Positions 1-7,680 of a stretch of 64,000 nt of DNA are shown piece after piece. Source of the DNA: Bacillota bacterium (GTDB lineage: Bacteria > Bacillota > UBA4882 > UBA8346). Positions within the stretch are counted from its first letter, which is position 1, and each line of letters opens with the position of its first letter. The notes under the pieces were generated by a model, which was not told the DNA's origin, did not search any database, and was given only the letters and a program-made list of their open reading frames with translations. Location: positions 62,001-126,000 of the forward strand of contig JAEVYU010000081.1 in the NCBI GenBank assembly GCA_023392595.1, written 5' to 3'. The position numbers and the translations under genes are program-made.

Positions 1-12
1 GGATGTTGTTTA

Positions 13-525
13 ATGAATCAATCGATGGAAAAAATCTTAAGAAAATACTTTAAGGATGTTGTACGGCTTGAATCATTAATCAAAAAAGAAAATCTTTTGC
101 GGGATCAAATCATTATAATGACAAATGAATTAGATGTTTTAAAAAGACTGTATGGGTATTCAACCAGCTGCCGATGGGTACCACTTAAAGTTCATTTTGG
201 TAATTCGGATTTATCTGACAAACTGGCTCAGCAAGAAGACATGATATCCCGGTATGCAATGGATTTAACTCAAAAACATCGACAATTAATCAGCATTCAG
301 ATGAGGATCTTTACAATAAGGGAATTAGTTGATCCGCTTGATGTTTATATTGGCCGATTGAATGAGGAAGAGCTACAATTGATTGAATACAGATATTTTT
401 ACAGGATGAGCAATTATGCCATAGCAGACATGCTTCACTGTAGCGAAAAAAGAGTTAGGCGTATGAAAGAACAAATTATAGACAATATTGCTGATTGGGT
501 AGGGGAAAAACGCCGCATCAGATGA
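13..525 (+). CDS. ArpU/sigma-region-4-like phage transcriptional regulator
   Basis: A 170-residue protein. The N-terminal two thirds are helical and charged. The last 55 residues hold a region with YRYFYRMSNYAIADML followed by a basic helix, which reads like a sigma-70 region-4 helix-turn-helix. This matches the layout of ArpU-type late-gene regulators found just before the packaging genes in phages of Bacillota. Here it opens the prophage-like block and is followed by a hairpin terminator. I infer that it activated late or packaging genes of the element. The family call rests on the C-terminal helix-turn-helix and the context. The N-terminal domain is not recognised. Confidence 0.6.
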   Translation: MNQSMEKILRKYFKDVVRLESLIKKENLLRDQIIIMTNELDVLKRLYGYSTSCRWVPLKVHFGNSDLSDKLAQQEDMISRYAMDLTQKHRQLISIQMRIFTIRELVDPLDVYIGRLNEEELQLIEYRYFYRMSNYAIADMLHCSEKRVRRMKEQIIDNIADWVGEKRRIR

Positions 526-594
526 CAATAATTGTGTTAAACTAGTATCATGAAATAAAAAACAATTTAAATTCTTGCTGTCGAGTAGGCAGCG

Positions 595-623
595 AAGTCG
601 TTCCAAATTGGGGCGGCTTTTTT
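595..623 (+). terminator. Rho-independent terminator after the ArpU-like gene
   Basis: A 10-bp stem with three G-U pairs (595-604 with 610-619) and a 5-nt loop is followed by a run of T. Confidence 0.6.
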
Positions 624-706
624 ATTGCCCTTTTTCATCCTCCCCCTAAATTGGCTCTGGGTCTTTCGGGGCCTTTTGAATTTCAGCATCGAAAGGGGTC
701 TTATAT

Positions 707-886
707 ATGAAATGTCCAAGTTGTGAAAGCCCATTTACTACCAAGACGGAAAAGAATTATATCAATAAGAAAGATGAAAACGGTAAGATCAAGGTTGGGC
801 ATCAATTACTTATGGAATTCGTCCCGGTGTATTTATGCGACACTTGCGGAGTTGTTTGGACTAGAGAGCCGGAGCGTTTAGCTTAA
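707..886 (+). CDS. Small zinc-ribbon protein
   Basis: A 59-codon gene that starts at ATG 707 behind an AAAGGGG ribosome site and ends with TAA at 884-886. It encodes a Cys-Pro-Ser-Cys knuckle at the extreme N-terminus and a Cys-Asp-Thr-Cys knuckle near residue 45, so it should bind one zinc ion as a zinc ribbon. Many phages carry such mini-ribbons of unknown role. It lies alone between two hairpins, so it may have its own transcript. No specific function can be assigned. Confidence 0.6.
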   Translation: MKCPSCESPFTTKTEKNYINKKDENGKIKVGHQLLMEFVPVYLCDTCGVVWTREPERLA

Positions 887-894
887 TCATTAAT

Positions 895-926
895 AAAAGG
901 ATGCCTTTAATATATTGGCATCCTTT
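895..926. terminator. Intrinsic hairpin terminator between convergent small genes
   Basis: AAAGGATGCC and GGCATCCTTT pair perfectly around an AT-rich loop. The hairpin lies between the convergent zinc-ribbon gene (+) and the small Gly-rich gene (-), and its arms are flanked by short A and T runs, so it may act in both directions. Confidence 0.6.
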
Positions 927-954
927 GGTTTGGTGGGCTTATCTTGGCTAATAA

Positions 955-1050
955 TTAAATGAAACCACCACCACAGAAGCAGAATAAGATTAAGATTATG
1001 AATATGATACAAAGGCAGCCGCCACCGCCGAATCCACCTGCAAAGCCCAT
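955..1050 (-). CDS. YjcZ-like small Gly-rich membrane peptide
   Basis: A 31-residue minus-strand peptide that begins with MGFAGGFGGGG and continues as one hydrophobic Ile/Leu/Phe/Cys membrane segment ending in GGGF. This is the layout of the YjcZ/sporulation-related small membrane proteins of Bacillota. A perfect AAAGGAGG site lies upstream. The first ATG (1056) touches it, so the second ATG (1050) has the better spacing. I infer a spore- or envelope-associated peptide. It is read against the direction of the surrounding phage genes and is probably a host-type gene or a passenger. Confidence 0.6.
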   Translation of the reverse strand: MGFAGGFGGGGCLCIIFIILILFCFCGGGFI

Positions 1051-1183
1051 TATCATACCTCCTTTGTATAGTTTGGTAATGGATTAATCAATATAGTTTA
1101 TGTTCAAATCTATGATATGTAATTATTGCAAGTGAATATTTATTTATACAACAAGTAGATATTTGAAAACATAGGAGATTCAA

Positions 1184-1597
1184 TTGGATTATCAGGCGAT
1201 AACAAATGCAGGTGGAATAGCAAAACCAATTAAGATACCTAAACTGAAGAAGGGTTTGAAGAAGAAAACTCCATTAAAATCTCATTATGAGCCAATAGCA
1301 AAAGATATTAAGAAAGCTGTCCTGGAAGAAAAAGGGCAGCTTTGTTTTTTGGGTTTCTGCCCTGTATGCGGTGGTCGAGCACCGGTTGGAATGAATGATG
1401 ACCTCCATCATTTCCCCCATAAGAGCAGGGGTGGTAAAGATTGCGTAGCTCATTTATGGCCATCTCGACGCGAATGTCACGATTATATACAAACCCACCC
1501 ACAAATAGAACGGATGATGTTTAGTGAAATTGAAAAAGCAGAAATCAAAGTTGAATGGAAAGCCAAAACAAAAGAGATCGGCACCGGAGCGGCCTAA
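1184..1597 (+). CDS. HNH-endonuclease-like phage protein
   Basis: A 137-residue protein with a very basic N-terminus (a K-rich stretch of about 25 residues), a Cys-Pro-Val-Cys knuckle near residue 60, then DDLHHFPHKSRGGKD and a later Cys-His pair. The double His, the KSRGGKD loop and the trailing C..H are the beta-beta-alpha metal finger of HNH nucleases. The TTG start at 1184 is chosen because AGGAG lies 7 nt upstream and no better start exists. HNH proteins of this size in phages take part in packaging or recombination. Which role applies here cannot be told. It belongs to the element's plus-strand gene run. Confidence 0.6.
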   Translation: MDYQAITNAGGIAKPIKIPKLKKGLKKKTPLKSHYEPIAKDIKKAVLEEKGQLCFLGFCPVCGGRAPVGMNDDLHHFPHKSRGGKDCVAHLWPSRRECHDYIQTHPQIERMMFSEIEKAEIKVEWKAKTKEIGTGAA

Positions 1598-1679
1598 AGT
1601 ACCGGGAGAATACAATCTATTCTTTTTTCGCGAAAATAAGGGGTTTATTAAAACAGAAATATCAAAAGGATGAGCAATA

Positions 1680-2144
1680 ATGGGAAATATACTAACTGGA
1701 ATATCGCTTGATAATACAACTTCTTTTATAACCTGGGCAAACTCAATCCTCCCATGGCTTAATATTGCAATGAAAGATGTTTCGGAAGGAATAGGAACTG
1801 AACTCCAAGCAATGAAAGAGCGTCAGGTAAGATATACCGCTTATCTCGGCACATTGGTCGAACTTGATTCCAAGGCAGAGACATACCGGAAGGCGGCACT
1901 GGCTGAGGCTATTAACAAATATGCCGGGAAGTATTCTCCATCCCTGGTAGCCAAGATTGCCGAAAAAGATTGCTCCAACGAAACGAGGGTGCAGCAGGCA
2001 ATTCATCGGTCAATTACAACAACATCTGATCAATTAATTGCCATTGCTAGCCGGATGAAATTTGAGAGAGAATTATTCATTAATAGCGGGAATGGGCAAA
2101 GCAAAGGAAATCGTTACGGGGAAATGTCGTTTTATCAGTCTTAA
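1680..2144 (+). CDS. Unrecognised phage-region protein
   Basis: A 154-residue, mostly helical protein with no motif I recognise. It lacks a signal peptide and membrane segment and has a Ser/Asn/Gly-rich C-terminal tail. It starts at ATG 1680 behind an AAAGGATG site, 82 nt after the HNH gene, and probably shares its transcript. The position suggests an accessory early or packaging-region gene of the prophage. It is probably real because of its length, ribosome site and codon use like its neighbours. The function is unknown. Confidence 0.5.
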   Translation: MGNILTGISLDNTTSFITWANSILPWLNIAMKDVSEGIGTELQAMKERQVRYTAYLGTLVELDSKAETYRKAALAEAINKYAGKYSPSLVAKIAEKDCSNETRVQQAIHRSITTTSDQLIAIASRMKFERELFINSGNGQSKGNRYGEMSFYQS

Positions 2145-2203
2145 GAGGAATATAGAATATTTTGGAGAATGCTTCCATGTAATTATGGAGGTATAACTAA
2201 ACT

Positions 2204-2938
2204 ATGAATTTATTTATAAGTTGGTCGGGAGCAATTAGCAAAAGTCTAGCCTTAGTTTTTAGAGATTGGATTTCAAATGTAATTCAGTCGCTGAAACCAT
2301 GGATGTCTTCTGAAGATATAGGAAAAGGAAATAGATGGTCAAACGAAATTGCTCAAAAATTGGAAAGCTGTCAAATTGGCGTTATATGTGTAACCAAGGA
2401 AAATCATCTAGCGCCTTGGATAAACTTTGAAGCGGGGGCTCTTTCAAAACGGTTAAGTGAAGGCAAGGTTTGTACACTTCTTATAGATTTGAAGGATACA
2501 GATATAAAAGGCCCATTAGCTCAATTTCAATTTACCAAAGTAACAAATAAAGATGACATGAAAAAATTAATTTCAGCAATAAATGATGAGCTAAAAGAAG
2601 AGAAAATAGACGAAATTAAATTGAATAAAGCTTTCGAAAAATGGTGGCCTGAGTTCGAAAAAGACATAGAAAAAATCCTAGCAACATTCCCGAAATCATC
2701 TAAAGAGGTTATCCGAGATGAAAAAGATTTAATTGAAGAAATATTAACCATGGTAAGACACATTGATAAGAATGTAACATCTTTATGGAATGATAGTCAT
2801 AGATCATCTTTGGCCGAAGCATTAAGCAGATTAGCAAGTGAAAGAGGAGTTGTTAATAAAGGCGAAAATATGTTAAGTGGAATGTTATCCAACCAAATTG
2901 ATGACGAGACACTTATTAAATTAAAAGTGAAGGAATGA
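2204..2938 (+). CDS. TIR-domain protein, probable NADase effector of anti-phage defence
   Basis: A 244-residue protein. Residues 1-140 form a TIR domain: FISWSG at the start (strand A), PWMSSEDIGKG followed by RW, then an ICVT..N..APWINFEAGAL segment. The Glu of NFEAGAL sits where the catalytic Glu of NAD-cleaving bacterial TIR domains lies. The remaining 100 residues are helical and charged and may sense a trigger or drive oligomerisation. GGAGG lies upstream of ATG 2204. It is more AT-rich than its neighbours and has its own terminator at 2999, as expected of a cargo gene. Known relatives deplete NAD+ when phage infection is sensed. No ThsA, SIR2 or Argonaute partner is adjacent. Confidence 0.75.
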   Translation: MNLFISWSGAISKSLALVFRDWISNVIQSLKPWMSSEDIGKGNRWSNEIAQKLESCQIGVICVTKENHLAPWINFEAGALSKRLSEGKVCTLLIDLKDTDIKGPLAQFQFTKVTNKDDMKKLISAINDELKEEKIDEIKLNKAFEKWWPEFEKDIEKILATFPKSSKEVIRDEKDLIEEILTMVRHIDKNVTSLWNDSHRSSLAEALSRLASERGVVNKGENMLSGMLSNQIDDETLIKLKVKE

Positions 2939-2998
2939 AAAGAAACGAAATAACTATGAAATTTATGAAAGGCAAAGGTAAAAGAAAAATCCGATCAA

Positions 2999-3031
2999 GG
3001 CCGAGTGCAGTAACACTCGACCTTTTTTGTT
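2999..3031 (+). terminator. Terminator after the TIR gene
   Basis: GGCCGAGTG pairs with CACTCGACC (one mismatch) around a short loop and is followed by TTTTTTGTT. Confidence 0.65.
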
Positions 3032-3140
3032 ACCCGGTAGGGGTTGGCACTCCAAACCGGATAACAGATTTATATATCGGTTCAATATAAAAAATAGTTT
3101 ATAGGGGGTTGGCAAAAACATACTCAAAGGAGCAACATAG

Positions 3141-3815
3141 ATGAGCAATGTAAACCCCAAAGAAGTAATTGACGGAATTGCAGTAATGTGTTCGTATGAC
3201 AAATTAGTTGATATTGTCGATGTCATACCGAACCCAAGAAACCCAAAGCAGCATAATGAAAAACAGATTGAACTACTCTCCCGGATTATTAAAAGCCAAG
3301 GATGGAGAGCCCCGATAACCGTTTCCACAAGAAGCGGTTTTGTTGTACGTGGCCATGGTAGATTAATGGCCGCCCAAAAGTTCGGCGCCCAATTTGTACC
3401 GGTAGATTATCAAGATTACGAGAATGAAGCCCAAGAATGGGCCGACTTGATTTCAGATAACCGGGTAGCGGAATTAGCGGATACCGATGAGGATATGCTC
3501 AAAGACTTGCTTCAAGAAATTAAGGATGGAGCATTCGACATAGACCTAGATTTAACCGGATACACCGATGATGAAATAGAGCAACTTATTCAACAAACGG
3601 CCTCCAATTTAATAGATATTGTCCCGAGTGATAAAGACGTAACGGGTACCGGGATCCGGGGTAAATATCTAACGGTTGGTTCGGTTAAAATCCCCATCAC
3701 CGATGAAGAAGAGAAAAAGGCGGAGAAATTAGTCGAGAAATACGTTGACAAATACAGCGTGCAGTTCGGATTTGTAACATGGTTATGCGAGGTATTGAAC
3801 GATGCTGAAATTTGA
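3141..3815 (+). CDS. ParB/Srx-fold DNA-binding protein of phage type
   Basis: A 224-residue protein. Residues 25-110 follow the ParB/Srx pattern: a VIPNPRNPKQHNEKQI stretch, a helix pair, then VVRGHGRLMAAQKFG, which corresponds to the ParB box. The C-terminal half is acidic and unrecognised. Phage genomes often hold one or more such genes just before terminase, next to DNA methyltransferases. The start is ATG 3141 behind AAAGGAG. It overlaps the next gene by 14 nt, so the two are probably translationally coupled. True chromosome partition is unlikely because the HTH and dimerisation domains of ParB are missing. Confidence 0.7.
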   Translation: MSNVNPKEVIDGIAVMCSYDKLVDIVDVIPNPRNPKQHNEKQIELLSRIIKSQGWRAPITVSTRSGFVVRGHGRLMAAQKFGAQFVPVDYQDYENEAQEWADLISDNRVAELADTDEDMLKDLLQEIKDGAFDIDLDLTGYTDDEIEQLIQQTASNLIDIVPSDKDVTGTGIRGKYLTVGSVKIPITDEEEKKAEKLVEKYVDKYSVQFGFVTWLCEVLNDAEI

Positions 3816-5190
3816 TTACGATATTACCGATCTTCATGGCGCCGAGTATAACCCGAGGAAAATTACTGAGGAAGATTTAGCGATCCTCGCCCAAAGTATT
3901 AAAGAACTCGGAATTGTAAAGCCGATTATTGTCCGAAACAAATTGATTGTAGCGGGCCACCAACGCACTAAAGCTCTTTTGAAATTAGGTATTAAAACGG
4001 CACCGGTATATGTGTTACCGAACAACGTCACAACTTACGATGAAATACGTTTTAACCAGCTTCATAACGGAACAGATATGGATTCTGGGGATGAAGAAGC
4101 GGTAATCGAAGGCGGGTTCACTCAATTAGGTTTCAATATAGTAGAATCATCCCGCATCCGGGGAAACTTTAATTCGCGGTTAGCAGTAGTCCGGAAAGAA
4201 ATTTGTGATTTAATCATGACTTATGGTCCATGGGGGGCCGTTGTCGCCACAAAATCAGGAGAAATTATTCATTGTGCGCAGTATGCTTTAGCCTCGTGCA
4301 TCACCCGTAAACCCTTAACGGTTTATGTGATTGAGGATGGATATAAGGAGAAGTATTCAAGATATCTAAATAAGAAATATGGTGTTTTTTCTTATGACCA
4401 CCTGAAAAAAGAAACATATATCCAATCTTTCGCCCAAATGTACAGGCTCAGAGAAGGGAATTCCGAAAAAATGAATAAGAGTACCTTGTATGAAACAATG
4501 GTAATTCCCTATTTGATAAAGAACCCGTCTGCCAGGGCTATTGATTTTGGAAGCGGCCAAGGGGATTATGCATTAATGCTGCGGAAGAAAGGTTATAGTA
4601 TTCACGATGTTGAGTTATTCCGCAGAAAAGAAAACAGTCTAAACTTAACGGAGATCAACCGGCTGATTGATAAAATGATCCGGGATTTAGAAAGATATGG
4701 TCCGTATGACGTTGTAATTTGTGATAGTGTAATGAACAGCATAGACAGCGATGAGGCTGAAACTTCCGTGGTGAAGGTATTGAATCTTTTATGTAAGATG
4801 GGCGGGCAGATGTTTATTTCCGGCCGTACCCGGGAGAGTGTTGATGCTTTCCTCCGTCTAAAAAAACTCGGTGGAATGAAACGGTATATTGAATTTGTTG
4901 ACGATAAAGGATACACAGCCTTATATCGTAAGGGTACATGGTTTTATCAGAAGTTCCATACTGAAGAACAGGTTAAGGAATTAATCCAAAGCCATGGATT
5001 CAAGATTGAGATTCACGAAAGGAAAAGAAGCAGGACTTCTTGGCAAGTTAGTTCCATTAAAACTAGAGAGGTGCCTTTCGATGAACTATTAAAATCTATC
5101 GATTTTGAATTCAATCTACCTATCGGGAATTCACACAGACTAAACCGTCATATGGACATGCGAAAGGTGGTACAAAAATTCTATGCTTAA
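3802..5190 (+). CDS. ParB-fold and SAM-methyltransferase fusion protein
   Basis: A 462-residue two-domain protein. Residues 5-75 are a second ParB/Srx domain (AEYNPRKITEEDL, then AGHQRTKALLKLG). Around residues 235-350 lies a class I methyltransferase core: AIDFGSGQGDYA is the SAM-binding glycine loop and VICDSVMNSID is the following acidic strand. The DPPY/NPPY motif of adenine or cytosine-N4 DNA methylases is not visible, so the target base or molecule is unclear. It starts inside the end of the previous gene and overlaps the next by 8 nt, forming a tight early-gene cassette. I infer modification of the element's own DNA. Confidence 0.65.
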   Translation: MLKFDYDITDLHGAEYNPRKITEEDLAILAQSIKELGIVKPIIVRNKLIVAGHQRTKALLKLGIKTAPVYVLPNNVTTYDEIRFNQLHNGTDMDSGDEEAVIEGGFTQLGFNIVESSRIRGNFNSRLAVVRKEICDLIMTYGPWGAVVATKSGEIIHCAQYALASCITRKPLTVYVIEDGYKEKYSRYLNKKYGVFSYDHLKKETYIQSFAQMYRLREGNSEKMNKSTLYETMVIPYLIKNPSARAIDFGSGQGDYALMLRKKGYSIHDVELFRRKENSLNLTEINRLIDKMIRDLERYGPYDVVICDSVMNSIDSDEAETSVVKVLNLLCKMGGQMFISGRTRESVDAFLRLKKLGGMKRYIEFVDDKGYTALYRKGTWFYQKFHTEEQVKELIQSHGFKIEIHERKRSRTSWQVSSIKTREVPFDELLKSIDFEFNLPIGNSHRLNRHMDMRKVVQKFYA

Positions 5191-5620
5191 GGTTAAGTTG
5201 ATTACAGAGAACGATTCATTAAAAGGCTTCCGGCATTTTTGGATGAAGAAAGTCGTCGGGTTCAACAATCAAGTTCATTGTGCCAGATGTTTGAAAGGCG
5301 GTTATGAGAAACAAATCAATAACCATTTACCCGGGAATGTTGAAATTGAATTGTCCGGGTACAATGAGGGAGACTTGATATATATTTGTGGTGTATCAAG
5401 CCCATACCGGTGGGAAAAGAACTTTCATTTAGCTGGCAGGGTCGGGAATGGACATTCAAGAGTAATCCTTTATACCGGTGATATATTAGAAGTGCAAGGG
5501 ATTGAAGAAATACCGATTTCTGATGAAGCCGCAAAGCGATTATATCCTGATCGTACAGCTGAGTATTTGACATGCCGTAACTTTCAATTTGGGGTTCAGA
5601 TGTTCGAGACCAAGATATAA
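5183..5620 (+). CDS. Unrecognised phage-operon protein
   Basis: A 145-residue protein rich in beta-strand-type segments (EIELSGYNEGDLIYICG; RVILYTGDILEVQG) with three cysteines near the N-terminus and middle. It shares an 8-nt overlap with the methyltransferase gene, and its stop abuts the ATG of the metallopeptidase gene, so it is one cistron of a coupled operon. I do not recognise the fold or a catalytic motif. It could be a small binding or anti-restriction accessory, but nothing in the sequence proves this. Confidence 0.5.
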   Translation: MLKVKLITENDSLKGFRHFWMKKVVGFNNQVHCARCLKGGYEKQINNHLPGNVEIELSGYNEGDLIYICGVSSPYRWEKNFHLAGRVGNGHSRVILYTGDILEVQGIEEIPISDEAAKRLYPDRTAEYLTCRNFQFGVQMFETKI

Positions 5621-6283
5621 ATGGATAATCTCATTTGCAAAAAATGCTCGGTAGGATGTAAAGAACCTTGCACCGCTCTAAAGCTTTTAGTCAAAATCTA
5701 TAATGAGCAACGAGTTGATGAAAAAATTCAATTAATAAAAAAACTTCGTTCCCTGTTGAACATCATTGATTGGGAACCATCAGAAAGCCTTCAAGAACTC
5801 GGCAATAAAGTCCTCGATAAAATCGCAGAACTCTCTTATATCCGGGACTTCGATATTAAAATTGGGTATGTCCTAAGCTATGAGAGAAAAGTCAATAAAG
5901 GAAAAGTAGTATTTGCAGATACCAGAAAGGTAAATGGGCCCTATCAAGCCTATTTACCTTTTGATATTCTTATTACCTTTTATGAACCCAACGTCAGTAT
6001 CCTATCGGAAAACCAGCAAAAGATTGTAATGTGGCATGAACTGAGGCACATTGATATAGGTCCAAAGGGAGTTACAATCCGGCCCCATGAGGTTGATGAC
6101 TGGAAGAGTATCTTAAGAGAGTACGGAATTGATTGGAATGAATACGGCCATGAGGTCAATGATATATTGGTAGGTGGTGATTGTGAGGAAGCAAACAGCC
6201 AAAAAGAAAACAGTCAAACAGAAAACAACCAGAAGAAGAAACGTTCAAAAGGCAGAAACAGGCAGTATTTGGAGGCCAAATAA
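5621..6283 (+). CDS. Putative phage metallopeptidase
   Basis: A 220-residue protein. A cysteine cluster at the N-terminus (CKKCSVGCKEPC) precedes a zincin-like core with MWHELRHID near residue 140 (HExxH) and RPHEVDDWKSIL about 16 residues later, whose His is the likely third zinc ligand. This HELRHI...PHxVxDW pattern is typical of the putative phage metallopeptidase family found just before terminase genes. The tail is a Gln/Lys/Asn-rich low-complexity stretch that overlaps the start of the next gene. The in vivo substrate is unknown. Its ATG follows the preceding stop directly. Confidence 0.7.
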   Translation: MDNLICKKCSVGCKEPCTALKLLVKIYNEQRVDEKIQLIKKLRSLLNIIDWEPSESLQELGNKVLDKIAELSYIRDFDIKIGYVLSYERKVNKGKVVFADTRKVNGPYQAYLPFDILITFYEPNVSILSENQQKIVMWHELRHIDIGPKGVTIRPHEVDDWKSILREYGIDWNEYGHEVNDILVGGDCEEANSQKENSQTENNQKKKRSKGRNRQYLEAK

Positions 6284-6635
6284 CCGGCAAATTGCTATTG
6301 CAGAACTCCTATTAAACCCCGAAGATAGGAGAACCAAAAAAGATAAAATTGCCTCAATTGGACTGCCTGAGAGAACGTTTTATAAATGGATGAAGGATTC
6401 CCGGTTTATCAATTATCTGAACAGCCGGGTAGATGAATATACCAATGGTGAGCTTTCCGATGTTTGGAAGGCTCTTTTAATGCAATGTAAGCGGGGAAAC
6501 ATCGAAGCGATTAAATTATTCTTTAAGCTCAAAGAACTTGACCCGGAGATTCAAATGAAACGCCAATTGGTTCTTAAAGAAACCGGAAACGTTTCTTCTG
6601 AACAAGGAGTATTGATTGTGGATGATATCAAATGA
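6174..6635 (+). CDS. Probable terminase small subunit (phBC6A51-type HTH)
   Basis: About 150 residues. A strongly basic N-terminal tail leads to RQIAIAELLLNPEDRRTKK, then GLPERTFYKWMKDSRF, a helix-turn-helix like that of phBC6A51-type proteins, and a helical C-terminal part. Small terminases of this type recognise the packaging site and recruit the large subunit. Three in-frame GTG codons (6174, 6177, 6183) can start it. The last is best spaced from TAGGTGG. It overlaps the metallopeptidase gene by about 100 nt in another frame. Its stop overlaps the ATG of the large-subunit remnant (ATGA), the usual coupling of the two subunits. Confidence 0.65.
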   Translation: MVIVRKQTAKKKTVKQKTTRRRNVQKAETGSIWRPNNRQIAIAELLLNPEDRRTKKDKIASIGLPERTFYKWMKDSRFINYLNSRVDEYTNGELSDVWKALLMQCKRGNIEAIKLFFKLKELDPEIQMKRQLVLKETGNVSSEQGVLIVDDIK

Positions 6636-6688
6636 GTGAACTGATCAATCCAAAAGTAAACTTATCGAGTGTTATTTCCCCCGATTAA
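6632..6688 (+). pseudogene. N-terminal stub of a terminase large subunit
   Basis: ATG at 6632 overlaps the stop of the small-subunit gene and encodes MSELINPKVNLSS before running into an unrelated frame and a stop at 6688. The position, the ATGA coupling and the opening residues fit the start of a phage large terminase. The roughly 400 remaining residues are absent. I infer a deletion that fused this stub to the small HTH gene downstream and removed the packaging, head and tail genes. Confidence 0.45.
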
Positions 6689-6704
6689 AACGAGGGGGAT
6701 ATAT

Positions 6705-6857
6705 ATGGCAATTGACATCGAGATTATAAAAAGAGCTTGGGAAATTAGGAAAAAAGGCGTAAATAGTTTAAAAGACATTGCGAATCAGTTCGGAGTGGAT
6801 GAAAAGGAGTTATTGAAAGGTATAGAGGAAATTGCCAACCAAGAAAATAAGTCTTAG
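6705..6857 (+). CDS. Small HTH-like protein
   Basis: A 50-residue protein that starts at ATG 6705, 6 nt after GAGGGGG. It reads as a single helix-turn-helix: IIKRAWEIRKKGVNSLKDIA, then NQFGVDEKELLKGIEEIA. It could bind DNA as a dimer, or be the leftover N-terminal domain of a larger regulator. A strong terminator follows directly. An upstream in-frame ATG (6669) lies inside the terminase stub and has no ribosome site, so I reject it. Confidence 0.45.
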   Translation: MAIDIEIIKRAWEIRKKGVNSLKDIANQFGVDEKELLKGIEEIANQENKS

Positions 6858-6864
6858 GCGTAAA

Positions 6865-6897
6865 ATCCCCACTGCCTGGTTAGGTGGTGGGGGTTTT
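6865..6897 (+). terminator. Rho-independent terminator
   Basis: CCCCAC (6867-6872) pairs with GTGGGG (6887-6892), extended by CCT/AGG near the loop, and is followed by TTTT. Confidence 0.75.
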
Positions 6898-6940
6898 ATA
6901 ATATATAATTCGAATGCGCATAATAAATACGCAATAAAGA

Positions 6941-6969
6941 TTTACATACGTATAATTTAGGCGTATAAT
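6941..6969 (+). promoter_or_regulatory. SigA-type promoter of hicAB with repeated CGTATAAT
   Basis: TTTACA (6941-6946), a 17-nt spacer and TATAAT (6964-6969). The octamer CGTATAAT occurs at 6949-6956 and again at 6962-6969, the second copy covering the -10 box. That is a reasonable place for autorepression by HicB or the HicAB complex. Confidence 0.65.
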
Positions 6970-6993
6970 ATTAAGTGTGAGGAGGGAGCAAGG

Positions 6994-7182
6994 ATGACGG
7001 TAAGAGAAATATTAAAAATCTTACATGAAGACGGGTGGATGCAGCTCGAAGCAAGAACCAAAGGTTCCCACATCCAATTAAAGCATCCCATCAAACCCGG
7101 TAAAGTGACAGTGCCAAATCATACAGGCGACATTGCTCCCGGTACACTTAACAGTATACTAAAACAAGCAGGGTTAAAATAA
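6994..7182 (+). CDS. hicA: HicA-type mRNA interferase toxin
   Basis: A 62-residue protein with the full HicA pattern: an N-terminal helix ILKILHEDGW, the strand with TKGSHIQLKHP that holds the catalytic His, VTVPNH, and the closing helix GTLNSILKQAGLK. HicA is a small double-stranded-RNA-binding-fold ribonuclease that cleaves mRNA when not bound by HicB. GGAGG lies upstream of ATG 6994, and a consensus promoter precedes it. The antitoxin gene follows 37 nt later. In the prophage context it may act in stabilisation or abortive infection. Confidence 0.85.
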   Translation: MTVREILKILHEDGWMQLEARTKGSHIQLKHPIKPGKVTVPNHTGDIAPGTLNSILKQAGLK

Positions 7183-7219
7183 GGCCCTGCTTGGCCCAAC
7201 AGGAAGGAGATAGATTATT

Positions 7220-7651
7220 ATGCGTAAACTTACTTATCTGGCTGTATTCGAACCAACTGAAACGGGGTATAGTGCATATTTTCCGGACATTCCGGGATGT
7301 ATGAGTTATGGAGTGGATTTTGAAGAGGCACAAAAACAAGCCGTCGATGCTTTAGGACTGCATATATACGGTATGGAAAAAGACGGGGACGAAATACCCG
7401 TTCCATCTAAAACGCCACAAATTGACCCAGAAACCGCTGAAGGCTATTTAGTGTCTCTGGTCACAGTTTTTCCTGACCTTGTAAGAAACGAGTTAGATAG
7501 TAGAGCGGTTAAAACAAATACGACAATACCCGCATGGTTAAAGGAATTGGCCGAGGCTAAGGGAGTGAATTATTCGCAGGTACTTCAAACCGCGCTCATG
7601 GATTATTTAGGCGTTTCTCAACCGCCAAGGCCTGACCATGGGCGTGAATAA
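7220..7651 (+). CDS. hicB: HicB-type antitoxin
   Basis: A 143-residue partner of the preceding toxin. Residues 1-75 are the HicB RNase-H-like domain (AVFEPTETGYSAYFPDIPGC, EEAQKQAVDALGLHI, the D-G-D-E-I-P-V-P-S loop). The C-terminal part contains TTIPAWLKELAEAKGVNYSQ, a ribbon-helix-helix-like DNA-binding domain that would repress the operon. AAGGAG lies upstream of ATG 7220. The pair is a complete type II toxin-antitoxin system, and both reading frames are intact. Confidence 0.85.
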   Translation: MRKLTYLAVFEPTETGYSAYFPDIPGCMSYGVDFEEAQKQAVDALGLHIYGMEKDGDEIPVPSKTPQIDPETAEGYLVSLVTVFPDLVRNELDSRAVKTNTTIPAWLKELAEAKGVNYSQVLQTALMDYLGVSQPPRPDHGRE

Positions 7652-7680
7652 TCAAATAAAAGAATGATGAGTAAGGCTAA

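Noticed and set aside
3141..3815. Calling the ParB-like gene a chromosome or plasmid partition gene
   Set aside because: No ParA neighbour, no HTH and dimerisation domains, and the context is phage packaging genes.
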